Positions 55,840-63,879 of a stretch of DNA of 64,000 bases are shown piece after piece. The stretch is from Pseudomonas citri (GTDB lineage: Bacteria; Pseudomonadota; Gammaproteobacteria; Pseudomonadales; Pseudomonadaceae): positions 298,414 to 362,413 of the forward strand of contig NZ_JAODAB010000003.1 in the NCBI RefSeq assembly GCF_025336485.1, given 5' to 3'. The stretch's first letter is position 1; every line of letters starts with the position of its first letter. A model generated the notes under the pieces. It was not told the origin of the DNA. It ran no database searches and was given only the letters and a program-made list of their open reading frames with translations. Made by a program: the position numbers and the translations under genes.

Positions 55840-55998
55840 GAGCGGTGTGCGTCCTACAGGTCGGTTGTGGCTGCCGGAATCGACTTCTATAGTTGGGTCG
55901 TCGCTGGTTTTGGCCGGTGATTGGGTTTCGCAGCCCGAGTGAACAAATCTGGATACCGTCAAATGAAATTCAGGCAAACTTGCCCGCGTTCATTTTAT

Positions 55999-56077
55999 GG
56001 CGGTTGCGCGCGGGAGACTTTCGGGTCTGCCGAGTTTTGGATTGGTTCCTCGGTCTGCGAACCCTCGCGCAACTGCC
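55999..56077 (+). ncRNA. Structured leader RNA before the DUF3077 gene (candidate)
   Basis: GGCGGTTGCGCG (55999-56010) pairs with CGCGCAACTGCC (56066-56077) in a 12-bp stem with one G-U, extended inward by GGG/CCC. Inside are two hairpins: AGAC/GTCT near 56016-56028 and CCGAG (56030-56034)/CTCGG (56049-56053), giving a three-way junction. GCCACC (56075-56080) can alternatively pair with GGTGGC (56101-56106). It lies about 60 bp before the DUF3077 start. The remainder of the 55436-56135 gap is REPINs and unassigned sequence. Confidence 0.45.
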
Positions 56078-56135
56078 ACCCATTTGATTCGCAGCAAAAA
56101 GGTGGCGATTCTTTCTATCGAATGAGTGCAACCTT

Positions 56136-56417
56136 ATGCCAACGAATCAACCATCCAGCCGCTTCACCCCCCTCACCCAAACCGCCACCACCCACCCCGT
56201 CTTGCTGATCGACACCCAAGCCCCACTCCCCGAGCTCCACGCCTGCGCCAGCGAACGCCTGCACGCCACGCTCGACTACCTGACCCTGGTCGCTTGCAGC
56301 AGCCTGCGCGATTCGGCGGCAAGCGACATCAACACCATCACCAACGTCGCCCGGATCCTGGTTCAGGACGTGACAGACATGTTTGCCGTCATCGAACGCC
56401 GCGGCCTCGAAGACTAG
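56136..56417 (+). CDS. DUF3077-family small protein
   Basis: A 93-residue protein resembling DUF3077 proteins of Pseudomonas: a variable proline/threonine-rich front, then HPVLLIDTQAP, ERLHATLDYLTLVACSSL and a helical C-terminus. No signal peptide. Function unknown; several paralogues per genome are common. Notable for the folded leader just upstream and the REPIN directly downstream. Confidence 0.7.
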   Translation: MPTNQPSSRFTPLTQTATTHPVLLIDTQAPLPELHACASERLHATLDYLTLVACSSLRDSAASDINTITNVARILVQDVTDMFAVIERRGLED

Positions 56418-56423
56418 CCCGTC

Positions 56424-56548
56424 CCCTGTGGCGAGGGAGCTTGCTCCCGCTGGGTTGCACAGCAACCCCAGGATCAGTCACCGCGATGCAGCAGAAGCCT
56501 CCATGATGACTGCTTCGCAGCCAAGCGGGGATGAATCCCCTCGCCACA
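56424..56548. repeat. REPIN after the DUF3077 gene
   Basis: CTGTGGCGAGGGAGCTTGCT (from 56425) and an inverted GGGGATGAATCCCCTCGCCA (ending about 56546) with side hairpins TGGGTTGCACAGCAACCCC-like and GCTTCGCAGC. Starts 7 bp after the stop. Confidence 0.85.
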
Positions 56549-56620
56549 AATAGTCATACTTGCGCCGACACCTCATCGGTTCGGACTGAGCCGACCCTGT
56601 TCACAAATGGAGAGATTCAC

Positions 56621-56941
56621 ATGGAAGCCCGCCCCCCCTTGCAACCCTCGCAATGCAGCAACATGGAAGACATCCGACGCGAAATCGATGCCCTCGACCA
56701 ACGTGTCATCGAACTATTGGGCAAACGCTTCCAGTACGTGCTGGCAGCCTCGAAGTTCAAGACTTCGGCGGCTTCGGTGCGGGCGCCGGAGCGTTTCAAG
56801 GCGATGCTGGCGAAACGGCGCGAATGGGCCGAAGTGCAGGGCCTGAACCCGGATGCGATCGAGAAAATGTACAGCGACCTGGTGAATCACTTCATTGCCG
56901 AGGAGATGAAGCACTGGGCGGCGCGCCAATCCGAAGCCTGA
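56621..56941 (+). CDS. PchB-like isochorismate pyruvate-lyase/chorismate mutase
   Basis: A 106-residue AroQ-fold protein very close in layout to PchB: MEDIRREIDALDQRVIELL, ASKFKTS, APERFKAML, REWAEVQGLNPDAIEKMY, HFIAEEMKHW. PchB makes salicylate from isochorismate; related AroQ proteins are chorismate mutases. No isochorismate synthase (pchA) or siderophore gene is adjacent, so its role here is open. GGAGAG precedes the ATG at 56621, and a strong terminator follows, so it is a single-gene unit. Confidence 0.82.
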   Translation: MEARPPLQPSQCSNMEDIRREIDALDQRVIELLGKRFQYVLAASKFKTSAASVRAPERFKAMLAKRREWAEVQGLNPDAIEKMYSDLVNHFIAEEMKHWAARQSEA

Positions 56942-56971
56942 AAACCAAACCTGTAGCTGAAATGCAAGAAA

Positions 56972-57019
56972 CCCCGGCCGGCGCCCTCGTCGAAACGAGG
57001 ACACCGGCCGGGGCTTTGT
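56972..57019 (+). terminator. Rho-independent terminator of the pchB-like gene
   Basis: CCCCGGCCGG (56972-56981) pairs with CCGGCCGGGG (57004-57013), with an inner CCTCGT-CGAA-ACGAGG hairpin, followed by CTTTGT. It can also serve the convergent fds operon. Confidence 0.8.
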
Positions 57020-57046
57020 GCATCTACAGCAAGTTTTCACCTACAA

Positions 57047-57268
57047 CTAGGCCGTTTCAGCAAACTCCGCCAAAGCCTCCAGCACCAGCGGATGCAGGAC
57101 CGCATCGGGGTGCTTCGTTTCCCAGGCCAGCAAATCGCGGCACATGGCGGGGGTCCAGAAGCTCTTCATGTGCTGATAGACCCCACGTACCGCCTGCGCC
57201 TTGTCAGGCTCGCTGGCGAAGTATTGGCCGATCTGGTTGGCCATCTTGATCAGGCTGTCAGAACTCAT
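57047..57268 (-). CDS. fdsD: FdsD: formate dehydrogenase delta subunit
   Basis: A 73-residue protein with the FdsD signature LIKMANQIGQYFASEPDKAQAV and HMKSFWTPAMCRDLLAW. Small subunit needed for assembly or stability of soluble NAD-dependent formate dehydrogenase. Overlaps the fdsA stop by 4 bp. Last gene of fdsGBAD. Confidence 0.92.
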   Translation of the reverse strand: MSSDSLIKMANQIGQYFASEPDKAQAVRGVYQHMKSFWTPAMCRDLLAWETKHPDAVLHPLVLEALAEFAETA

Positions 57269-60141
57269 CGACGTACCTCGGCTTTCTCGGCGTGGCGACG
57301 CTCGCGCAACAGGCGACCTTGTTCATCACTGAACGCCTGGTAACGCTTCTGCCATTCGGAAGGTTGGGTGACCCGCACGATTTCCACCGCTGTCACCTTG
57401 TATTCCGGGCAGTTGGTGGCCCAGTCGGAGTTGTCGGTGGTGATCACGTTGGCGCCCGATTCCGGGAAGTGGAAGGTGGTATAGACCACCCCCGGTGCCA
57501 CCCGCTCGCTGATCTTGGCGCGCTGCACGGTCTGCCCGGCGCGGCTGCTGATGCCAACCCAATCGCCCTCGACAATGCCACGGGTCTCGGCATCGGTCGG
57601 GTGGATCTCCAGCCGGTCTTCCTCGTGCCAGGCCACGTTGTCGGTCCGCCGCGTCTGGGCGCCGACGTTGTACTGGCTGAGGATACGGCCGGTGGTGAGC
57701 AGCAAGGGGTAGCGGCTGTTGACCTTCTCCTCGGTGGGCACGTAGCCGGTGAGCATGAAGCGCCCTTTGCCGCGCACGAACTCGTCGATGTGCATGGTCG
57801 GGGTGCCATCCGGCGCGGCATCGGTGCACGGCCATTGCAGGCTGCCGTGACGGTCCAGCTCGGCGTAGCTGACACGATGGAACGTCGGCGTCAGGCGTGC
57901 GATCTCATCCATGATTTCCGAAGGATGGTTGTATTGCATCTTGTAGCCCAGGGCGTCGGCCAGGGCGACGGTGGCCTCCCAGTCGCCTTTGCCAGCCAGG
58001 GGCTCCATGACCTTGCGCACCCGCGAAATGCGGCGCTCGGCGTTGGTGAAGGTGCCGTCCTTTTCAAGGAACGAGCTGCCCGGCAGGAACACGTGGGCGA
58101 ACTTGGCCGTTTCGTTGAGGAAGATGTCCTGCACCACCACGCATTCCATGGCACTCAGCGCCGCGGTCACGTGTTGGGTGTTCGGGTCGCTTTGGGCGAT
58201 GTCTTCGCCCTGGCAGTACAGCGCCTTGAAGGTGCCGTCCAGCGCCGCCTCGAACATGTTCGGAATGCGCAGGCCCGGGTCGGGTTGCAAGGTCACGTTC
58301 CAGGCCCGCTCGAACTCGGCGCGCACGGTCTCGTTGGAAATGTGCCGATAGCCCGGCAGCTCGTGGGGGAACGAGCCCATGTCGCAGGAACCCTGGACGT
58401 TGTTCTGCCCACGCAACGGGTTCACGCCAACACCTTCGCGGCCAATGTTGCCCGTGACCATGGCGAGGTTGGCGATGCCCATCACCGAGGTACTGCCCTG
58501 GCTGTGTTCGGTGACACCGAGGCCGTAGTAGATGGCCGCGTTGCCGCCGGTGGCGTAGAGCCGTGCGGCAGCGCGGATCTGCTCGGCAGGTACGCCGCAG
58601 ACCGGACCGAGGACTTCCGGGGCGTTTTCCGGCTGGCTGACGAAATCGCGCCAGCGCGCGAACTCCGCCGCCTCGCAACGCTCGTCGACGAAACGCTGGT
58701 TGACCAGCCCTTCGGTGACGATCACGTGGGCCAGTGCGTTGAGCATCGCCACGTTGGTGCCTGGACGCAGTTGCAGGTGCAACTCGGCGCGGGCGTGAGG
58801 CGAATCCACCAGGTCGATGCGACGCGGGTCGATCACGATCAGCCGTGCGCCCTGGCGCAGGCGGCGCTTGAGCTGGGAACCAAACACCGGGTGCGCATCG
58901 GTGGGGTTGGCGCCCATCACCAGGATGACGTCCGCCTGCATCACCGAGTCGAAACTCTGGGTACCGGCGGACTCGCCCAGGGTCTGCTTGAGGCCATAAC
59001 CGGTAGGCGAATGGCAGACACGGGCGCAGGTGTCGACGTTGTTGTTGCCGAAGGCCGTGCGCACCAGTTTCTGCACCAGGTAGCTTTCTTCGTTGGTGCA
59101 ACGGCTGGACGTGATGCCGCCGATGGAGTCGCGACCGTACTTGAGCTGGATGCGACGCAGTTCGCTGGCGGCGTAGGTGACCGCCTCTTCCCAGCTGACT
59201 TCCTGCCACGGATCGCTGATGTGCTTGCGGATCATCGGCTTGGTGATGCGGTCCGGGTGGGTCGCGTAGCCCCAGGCGAAACGGCCCTTGACGCAAGAGT
59301 GGCCATGGTTGGCCTGGCCGTTCTTGTCCGGGACCATGCGCACCAGCTGGTCACCTTTCATTTCGGCGCGGAACGAGCAACCCACACCGCAGTAGGCGCA
59401 AGTGGTGATCACGCTACGCTCGGGTTGGCCCAGCTCCACCACGCTCTTTTCCATCAGGGTGGCGGTGGGGCAAGCCTGCACGCAGGCGCCGCAGGACACG
59501 CATTCGGAGTCGAGGAAATTCTCACCACCGGCCGCTGCCACGCGGGAATCGAAGCCACGACCGCTGATGGTCAGGGCGAAGGTCCCCTGGGTTTCCTCGC
59601 AAGCACGCACGCAACGGTTGCAGACGATGCACTTGCTCGGGTCGTAGTCGAAATATGGGTTGGAAACGTCCTTTTTCTCGTCCAGGTGGTTAGCACCGTC
59701 GTAGCCGTAGCGCACCTCGCGCAGGCCCACTTGGCCGGCGACGGTCTGCAACTCGCAGTTGCCGTTGGCCGAGCAGGTCAGACAGTCCAGTGGGTGGTCG
59801 GAAATGTACAGTTCCATCACGTTGCGGCGCAGCGTGGCGAGCTTGGAGGTCTGGGTATGCACCACCATGCCTTCGGTCACCGGCGTGGTGCACGAGGCCG
59901 GATAGCCGCGCATCCCGTCGATCTCCACCAGGCACATGCGGCAAGAGCCGAACGCTTCCAGGCTGTCGGTGGCGCAGAGTTTGGGAATGGTGGTGCCGAG
60001 CAGCGCTGCGGCGCGCATCACCGAGGTGCCGGAAGGCACACTGATTTCGCGGCCATCGATGGTCAGGCTGACCTGCACTTCGCTTTCACGTGCCGGTGTG
60101 CCCAGGTCGATATCGCTGGCTGGGTCGAAGATATTGATCAT
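57265..60141 (-). CDS. fdsA: FdsA: molybdenum formate dehydrogenase catalytic subunit
   Basis: A 958-residue catalytic subunit. N-terminal [2Fe-2S] domain (about 20-100: FGSCRMCLVE, ASCTTPV), NuoG-like His/Cys cluster (HPLDCLTCSANGNCELQ), two ferredoxin [4Fe-4S] sites (CIVCNRCVRACEE; CVSCGACVQACPT), MopB [4Fe-4S] (CAYCGVGC, about 250) and the molybdopterin domains. The Mo-ligating Cys is in TCARVCHSPTGYGL. The C-terminal molybdopterin-binding domain includes RILSQYNVGAQTRR. Oxidises formate to CO2 and passes electrons through FeS clusters to FdsB. Confidence 0.95.
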   Translation of the reverse strand: MINIFDPASDIDLGTPARESEVQVSLTIDGREISVPSGTSVMRAAALLGTTIPKLCATDSLEAFGSCRMCLVEIDGMRGYPASCTTPVTEGMVVHTQTSKLATLRRNVMELYISDHPLDCLTCSANGNCELQTVAGQVGLREVRYGYDGANHLDEKKDVSNPYFDYDPSKCIVCNRCVRACEETQGTFALTISGRGFDSRVAAAGGENFLDSECVSCGACVQACPTATLMEKSVVELGQPERSVITTCAYCGVGCSFRAEMKGDQLVRMVPDKNGQANHGHSCVKGRFAWGYATHPDRITKPMIRKHISDPWQEVSWEEAVTYAASELRRIQLKYGRDSIGGITSSRCTNEESYLVQKLVRTAFGNNNVDTCARVCHSPTGYGLKQTLGESAGTQSFDSVMQADVILVMGANPTDAHPVFGSQLKRRLRQGARLIVIDPRRIDLVDSPHARAELHLQLRPGTNVAMLNALAHVIVTEGLVNQRFVDERCEAAEFARWRDFVSQPENAPEVLGPVCGVPAEQIRAAARLYATGGNAAIYYGLGVTEHSQGSTSVMGIANLAMVTGNIGREGVGVNPLRGQNNVQGSCDMGSFPHELPGYRHISNETVRAEFERAWNVTLQPDPGLRIPNMFEAALDGTFKALYCQGEDIAQSDPNTQHVTAALSAMECVVVQDIFLNETAKFAHVFLPGSSFLEKDGTFTNAERRISRVRKVMEPLAGKGDWEATVALADALGYKMQYNHPSEIMDEIARLTPTFHRVSYAELDRHGSLQWPCTDAAPDGTPTMHIDEFVRGKGRFMLTGYVPTEEKVNSRYPLLLTTGRILSQYNVGAQTRRTDNVAWHEEDRLEIHPTDAETRGIVEGDWVGISSRAGQTVQRAKISERVAPGVVYTTFHFPESGANVITTDNSDWATNCPEYKVTAVEIVRVTQPSEWQKRYQAFSDEQGRLLRERRHAEKAEVRR

Positions 60142-61694
60142 TGGTCGGCCTCCTTCGCCAGACCGAAGTCGGCGGGAAAATGCTTGAGGGCACTGGCGAC
60201 GGGGTAGGAAGTCATCCCACCGAGGGCGCAGAGCGAGCCGTACTGCAGGGTGTCGCAGAGGTCATGCAACAGCGCCGCCTGTTCCTGGCGAACGTTGGCG
60301 TCGGTACTGGCGATCAGGCGATCCACCGCTTCCACCCCACGGGTGGAGCCGATCCGGCACGGTGTGCACTTGCCGCACGATTCCTCGGCGCAGAACTGCA
60401 AGGCGAAGCGCGCCATCTGGGCCATGTCCAGGCTGTCGTCGGCGACCACCACGCCACCGTGGCCGAGCATCGCGCCCATGGCGGCGAACGCCTCGTAATC
60501 CAACGGCGTGTCGAATTGCGAAGGCGGCACCCAGGCGCCGAGTGGTCCACCCACTTGCGCGGCCTTCAGGGGGCGACCGCTGGCGGTGCCACCGCCGTAG
60601 CCTTCCACCAGCTCACGCAGGGTCAGGCCGAACGCACGCTCGACCAGGCCACCCTGGCGAACGTTGCCGGCCAGCTGGAACGGCATCGTGCCCAGGGAAC
60701 GGCCCATGCCGAAGTCACGATAGAACTGCGCGCCCTTCTCCATGATGATCGGGATCGATGTCAGGGTCAGTACGTTGTGAACCAGGGTCGGTAGGCCGAA
60801 CAGGCCTTGCAGGGCCGGCAACGGCGGCTTGGCGCGAACCGTGCCGCGCTTGCCTTCAAGGGATTCGAGCAGCGAGGTTTCCTCACCGCAGATATACGCA
60901 CCGGCGCCGACCCGGACTTCCAGGTCGAACGCGTGGCCGCTGCCGCTGACATCGGCGCCCAGGTAACCGGCTTCACGGGCGATGCGCAGAGCGTCGTTCA
61001 GGGTGCTGACCGCGTCCGGGTATTCCGAGCGCACATAGATGTAGCCTTTGTTGGCGCCCACGGCGATACCGGCAATGATCATGCCTTCGATCAGCAGGAA
61101 CGGGTCGCCTTCCATCAGCATGCGGTCGGCGAACGTGCCGGAGTCGCCTTCGTCGGCGTTACACACCACATACTTCTGTACGCCCGGCGCTTCGCGCACG
61201 GTGCGCCACTTGATACCCGCCGGGAACGCCGCGCCACCGCGGCCGCGCAGGCCGGAGTCGAGCACGCTGGCCACCACGTCGGCGCCATTCATTTGCAGGG
61301 CGCGGGCCAGGCCCTGGAAACCGCCCTTGGCGCGATAGTCGTCCAGGGACAGCGGCTGGGTGATGCCGGCACGCGCGAACAACAGGCGCTGCTGGCTCTT
61401 GAGATAAGGGATTTCTTCCACCGGCCCCAGGGCCAGCGGATGGCTGCTCGGATCGCCCGTCAGCGCATCGAGCAGGCTCGACACGTCTTGCGGCATGACA
61501 GGGCCAAAGCCCAACCGGACACCCGCGCTTTCGATCTCCACCAAAGGTTCGAGCCAGTAGAGACCACGAGAGCTGGTGCGCAACACTTCCAGCGGCAATT
61601 GCCGCTGTTCGGCCTCGCAGGCCAACGCCACCGCTACCCTATCCGCGCCCACGGCACGGGCCACCGAATCACGGGGAATGTAGAGCTTTAGCAT
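60138..61694 (-). CDS. fdsB: FdsB: NADH-binding beta subunit of formate dehydrogenase
   Basis: A 518-residue NuoF-like subunit: N-terminal thioredoxin-like extension (about 1-110), then the NADH site GLRGRGGAAFPAG and FMN site YVVCNADEGDSGTFADR, GAGAYICGEETSLLESLEG, and the [4Fe-4S] motif ESCGKCTPCRIG near the C-terminus. Transfers electrons to NAD+. Start at ATG 61694 behind GGAGG, overlapping the fdsG stop. Confidence 0.94.
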   Translation of the reverse strand: MLKLYIPRDSVARAVGADRVAVALACEAEQRQLPLEVLRTSSRGLYWLEPLVEIESAGVRLGFGPVMPQDVSSLLDALTGDPSSHPLALGPVEEIPYLKSQQRLLFARAGITQPLSLDDYRAKGGFQGLARALQMNGADVVASVLDSGLRGRGGAAFPAGIKWRTVREAPGVQKYVVCNADEGDSGTFADRMLMEGDPFLLIEGMIIAGIAVGANKGYIYVRSEYPDAVSTLNDALRIAREAGYLGADVSGSGHAFDLEVRVGAGAYICGEETSLLESLEGKRGTVRAKPPLPALQGLFGLPTLVHNVLTLTSIPIIMEKGAQFYRDFGMGRSLGTMPFQLAGNVRQGGLVERAFGLTLRELVEGYGGGTASGRPLKAAQVGGPLGAWVPPSQFDTPLDYEAFAAMGAMLGHGGVVVADDSLDMAQMARFALQFCAEESCGKCTPCRIGSTRGVEAVDRLIASTDANVRQEQAALLHDLCDTLQYGSLCALGGMTSYPVASALKHFPADFGLAKEADQ

Positions 61695-62170
61695 GCACCC
61701 TCCTCCAGGCAACCGTTGACCAACTGGCGCAGGCGCTCTGGCGTCACCCGTGCGTGCAGCTCACCGTCCACCTCCAGGGCCGGCGAACACGCGCACGCGC
61801 CCAGGCAATAGACCGGCCGCAGGCTGATGCTGCCATCGGCGCTGGTGCCGTGATCGTCCAGCGACAGCTGCTCGCGCAGTTGCGCCGCCAACGCCTCGGC
61901 CCCCATGCTCTTGCAGGACTCGGCCCGGCACAGGCGCAACGTATGACGCGCGGGCGGTGTGGTACGGAAATCGTGGTAGAAACTGATCACACCGCGAACT
62001 TCAGCCTGGCTGAGATTGAGGGCATGGGCGATCTCAGGGACGGCGGCATCGGGGATGTACCCGCAACCTTCCTGGATGGCGTGGAGAATGGGCAACAAGG
62101 CACCGGGGGTGTCCTTTTCGCGCCCAAGCACACTGTGAATCAGAGGCAGGTGAAGCGTCTCATCGGGCAT
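61688..62170 (-). CDS. fdsG: FdsG: NuoE-like gamma subunit of formate dehydrogenase
   Basis: A 160-residue [2Fe-2S] protein of the NuoE type: ILHAIQEGCGYIPDAAVPEIA, VRGVISFYHDF, then cluster cysteines in RLCRAESCKSMG and YCLGACACSPA. First gene of the operon. The accessory gene fdsC/fdhD is not found in the window. Confidence 0.93.
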   Translation of the reverse strand: MPDETLHLPLIHSVLGREKDTPGALLPILHAIQEGCGYIPDAAVPEIAHALNLSQAEVRGVISFYHDFRTTPPARHTLRLCRAESCKSMGAEALAAQLREQLSLDDHGTSADGSISLRPVYCLGACACSPALEVDGELHARVTPERLRQLVNGCLEEGAC

Positions 62171-62595
62171 AAATGTACCTCGGCATCCCGAACGCCGCGC
62201 CCCCCAGGGTGCTCATCGTTCGGAGTCTTGGCTCCGGCGTCCGGCCACGTCACGGAAGCGTGGCAAATCCGGTCGCCATTCTCGCTCGCCGGCCCAGCGT
62301 CTTGCGCACTCGGTCCGGGGCATCCTCACAGCTTGCCACTCCCGGGCGTTGGCGGTTGCACATGGACGACTCAACGTGTTCTGAAAGCGACTTGGCTTGA
62401 GAGTCGGCCTGCGTCTGTGCAATGTCAACAGCCGGAGGATTTGTAGCTGCGCTGCAGCCATAGGGACGTGGGTTGTTTTCTTGGGCACGTTTTCGACATT
62501 GACGTGAAAAAACAACCATGAAAGCATCGCCCGCGCAAAAGGACCGTATGCATTGCAATAACTCTGCAAACACTCAAGGGATTGGCATATTTCAC
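62171..62595. other. Upstream region of fds operon and cytochrome gene
   Basis: No credible gene. On the minus strand it must hold the fds promoter; short hairpins are seen (CCGGAG/CTCCGG-like near 62228-62245, CCACG/CGTGG near 62253-62271). On the plus strand it leads into the cytochrome gene and becomes A/T-rich after 62500. No promoter can be named with confidence. Confidence 0.35.
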
Positions 62596-62973
62596 ATGAA
62601 AGTATTATTTATCGCTTTGCTAGGTACTTTGTCGCTAATCCAAACTTCCCTTTCCTACGCGGACACCACCAACGGAAAAAATCTCTATTCACAAAGATGC
62701 GCCATGTGCCACGGAGCAGACCTCAAGGCCACAGGCCCCCTGGCTCATAAAAGCACCCCTCCGACGCCAGACCTCACTACATCGACCTTCAAAAAGCGAC
62801 TGAACGATTATCCGGGCGTTATTGTATCGTCGATCATACTTCGCCCTAATGGAGACCTGATTCCCAGAACTTTGCGGGAGAACGGTGTGAAGCTATCGCC
62901 GCACGCTTGGAGCATTAACGATCTGCGGGATTTGAATCAGTACATGAGTGGTGTGATTTCGAAAAATCGATGA
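62596..62973 (+). CDS. Small periplasmic cytochrome c
   Basis: A 125-residue mono-haem cytochrome c: signal peptide (VLFIALLGTLSLIQTSLSYA), haem site RCAMCHG (CxxCH) and a probable distal Met in the C-terminal half (QYMSG). Codon use is A/T-rich compared with the fds genes, suggesting separate origin. Start at ATG 62596 just before the signal peptide. No partner enzyme is adjacent on its strand. Confidence 0.82.
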   Translation: MKVLFIALLGTLSLIQTSLSYADTTNGKNLYSQRCAMCHGADLKATGPLAHKSTPPTPDLTTSTFKKRLNDYPGVIVSSIILRPNGDLIPRTLRENGVKLSPHAWSINDLRDLNQYMSGVISKNR

Positions 62974-63035
62974 TGGCTGCACGGGGCGACTTGACGCTTT
63001 TTCAAAGCGACTGAGCGGTAAGTTGCCCCCTGGAA

Positions 63036-63380
63036 TCACTCCTGCCTGACAATATCGACCGAAATCTCCACCGCTGCGATAGCGCCTTTGTTTTCAAGCC
63101 AGTGAGTTGTATTCCGATCCTCAGGCCAGCCCACCCCAGGGCCGTAGTCCGTGGCGAGCCCATTGCGATGATCAGTGATCGTGCCTTGCAGGATATAGAC
63201 CGCACCGGGTCGATCCTTATGGCTATGCATGGGCCCGAAGACGCCACCAGGCTCGATAGTCACCTTGCGCATTCGAAGTTGGCGCCCAGCCATGCCCTCG
63301 ATCTCAAGACCAAGGTCAATCGTCGCCAATAACTCCACCGTCACCCCTCTTGTCTCCGGCACCGCCTGCTCGTTGCTCAT
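63036..63380 (-). CDS. Cupin-domain protein
   Basis: A 114-residue single cupin: the metal-binding motif 1 GPMHSHKDRPGAVYILQG (H-x-H-...-E/G variant) and motif 2 near GWPEDRNTTHWLENKG. Such small cupins bind a metal and may be isomerases, dioxygenases or sensors; the substrate is unknown. Start at ATG 63380 (MSNEQ). A MITE-like element lies about 40 bp upstream. Confidence 0.8.
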   Translation of the reverse strand: MSNEQAVPETRGVTVELLATIDLGLEIEGMAGRQLRMRKVTIEPGGVFGPMHSHKDRPGAVYILQGTITDHRNGLATDYGPGVGWPEDRNTTHWLENKGAIAAVEISVDIVRQE

Positions 63381-63418
63381 CGCATACACCTCTGTGCATA
63401 GACCGGTATAAGCAAGAT

Positions 63419-63562
63419 TAGGCTATGTACGAAATCGCTTGAAACTTGGTTATGCGGCGTTAAAAACCGGCTCGGAATGCTCATTGACAACCAGTCAACT
63501 CCGCTTCCTCGCCGGCTTTGCCTTGCCTAACCTGCGTTTCAAACAATTTCGTACATAGCCTA
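63419..63562. mobile_element. MITE-like palindromic element, copy 3
   Basis: 144 bp bounded by TA, with inverted ends TAGGCTATGTACGAAAT. Inner sequence CTCGGAATGCTCATTG ... CGCTTCCTCG matches copy 1 in the same orientation. It lies upstream of the cupin gene; the gap to 63714 has no other clear gene. Confidence 0.88.
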
Positions 63563-63714
63563 GATATCCGGCAAGGATTGTCGGGGTGGGAGGTGACGAA
63601 GGGTGGAAATACTTGTGCATCACACACAACGAAAGCATCGCTATGCTTTCAACGATACCGGTGGCTCTGGATAAGCAACCGCCTCAAGCCCTACATATCA
63701 AGGAGGATCCGACG

Positions 63715-63879
63715 ATGCAGGAAGCCACCCATGGACTCGAAAAGCAAATCGAACTCGTCACAAAGCTCCTTTCCCTGGCCGGCGTTTTTCAAGGTAGTTG
63801 TCGCGTCAGCCATCAAACTATGCAGCTTGTTCGAGGTGCTGTTGCTCTTGATCAGGGTTCAACAGCACCGTACCAATAG
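63715..63879 (+). CDS. Short reading frame running into IS sequence (possible broken gene)
   Basis: A 54-residue frame with a very strong ribosome site (AAGGAGGA 63700-63707, 7 bp before ATG). It starts MQEATHGLEKQIELVTKLLS. From about 63818 it overlaps, antisense, the 3' end of an IS3-type transposase gene, so its C-terminal third is probably insertion-sequence DNA and the original gene may be truncated. Not recognised. Confidence 0.4.
   Translation: MQEATHGLEKQIELVTKLLSLAGVFQGSCRVSHQTMQLVRGAVALDQGSTAPYQ

Noticed and set aside
55893..56087. A 64-codon frame over the leader region before the DUF3077 gene
   Set aside because: It coincides with the folded stems and has no ribosome site; the RNA structure explains the sequence better.
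57292..60207. A 971-codon plus-strand open frame
   Set aside because: Antisense shadow of fdsA in GC-rich DNA; translation is His/Gly/Ala-rich without any domain.
62173..62400. A 75-codon plus-strand frame upstream of the cytochrome gene
   Set aside because: Overlaps the expected fds promoter, has no ribosome site and an arginine/serine-rich shadow-like composition.
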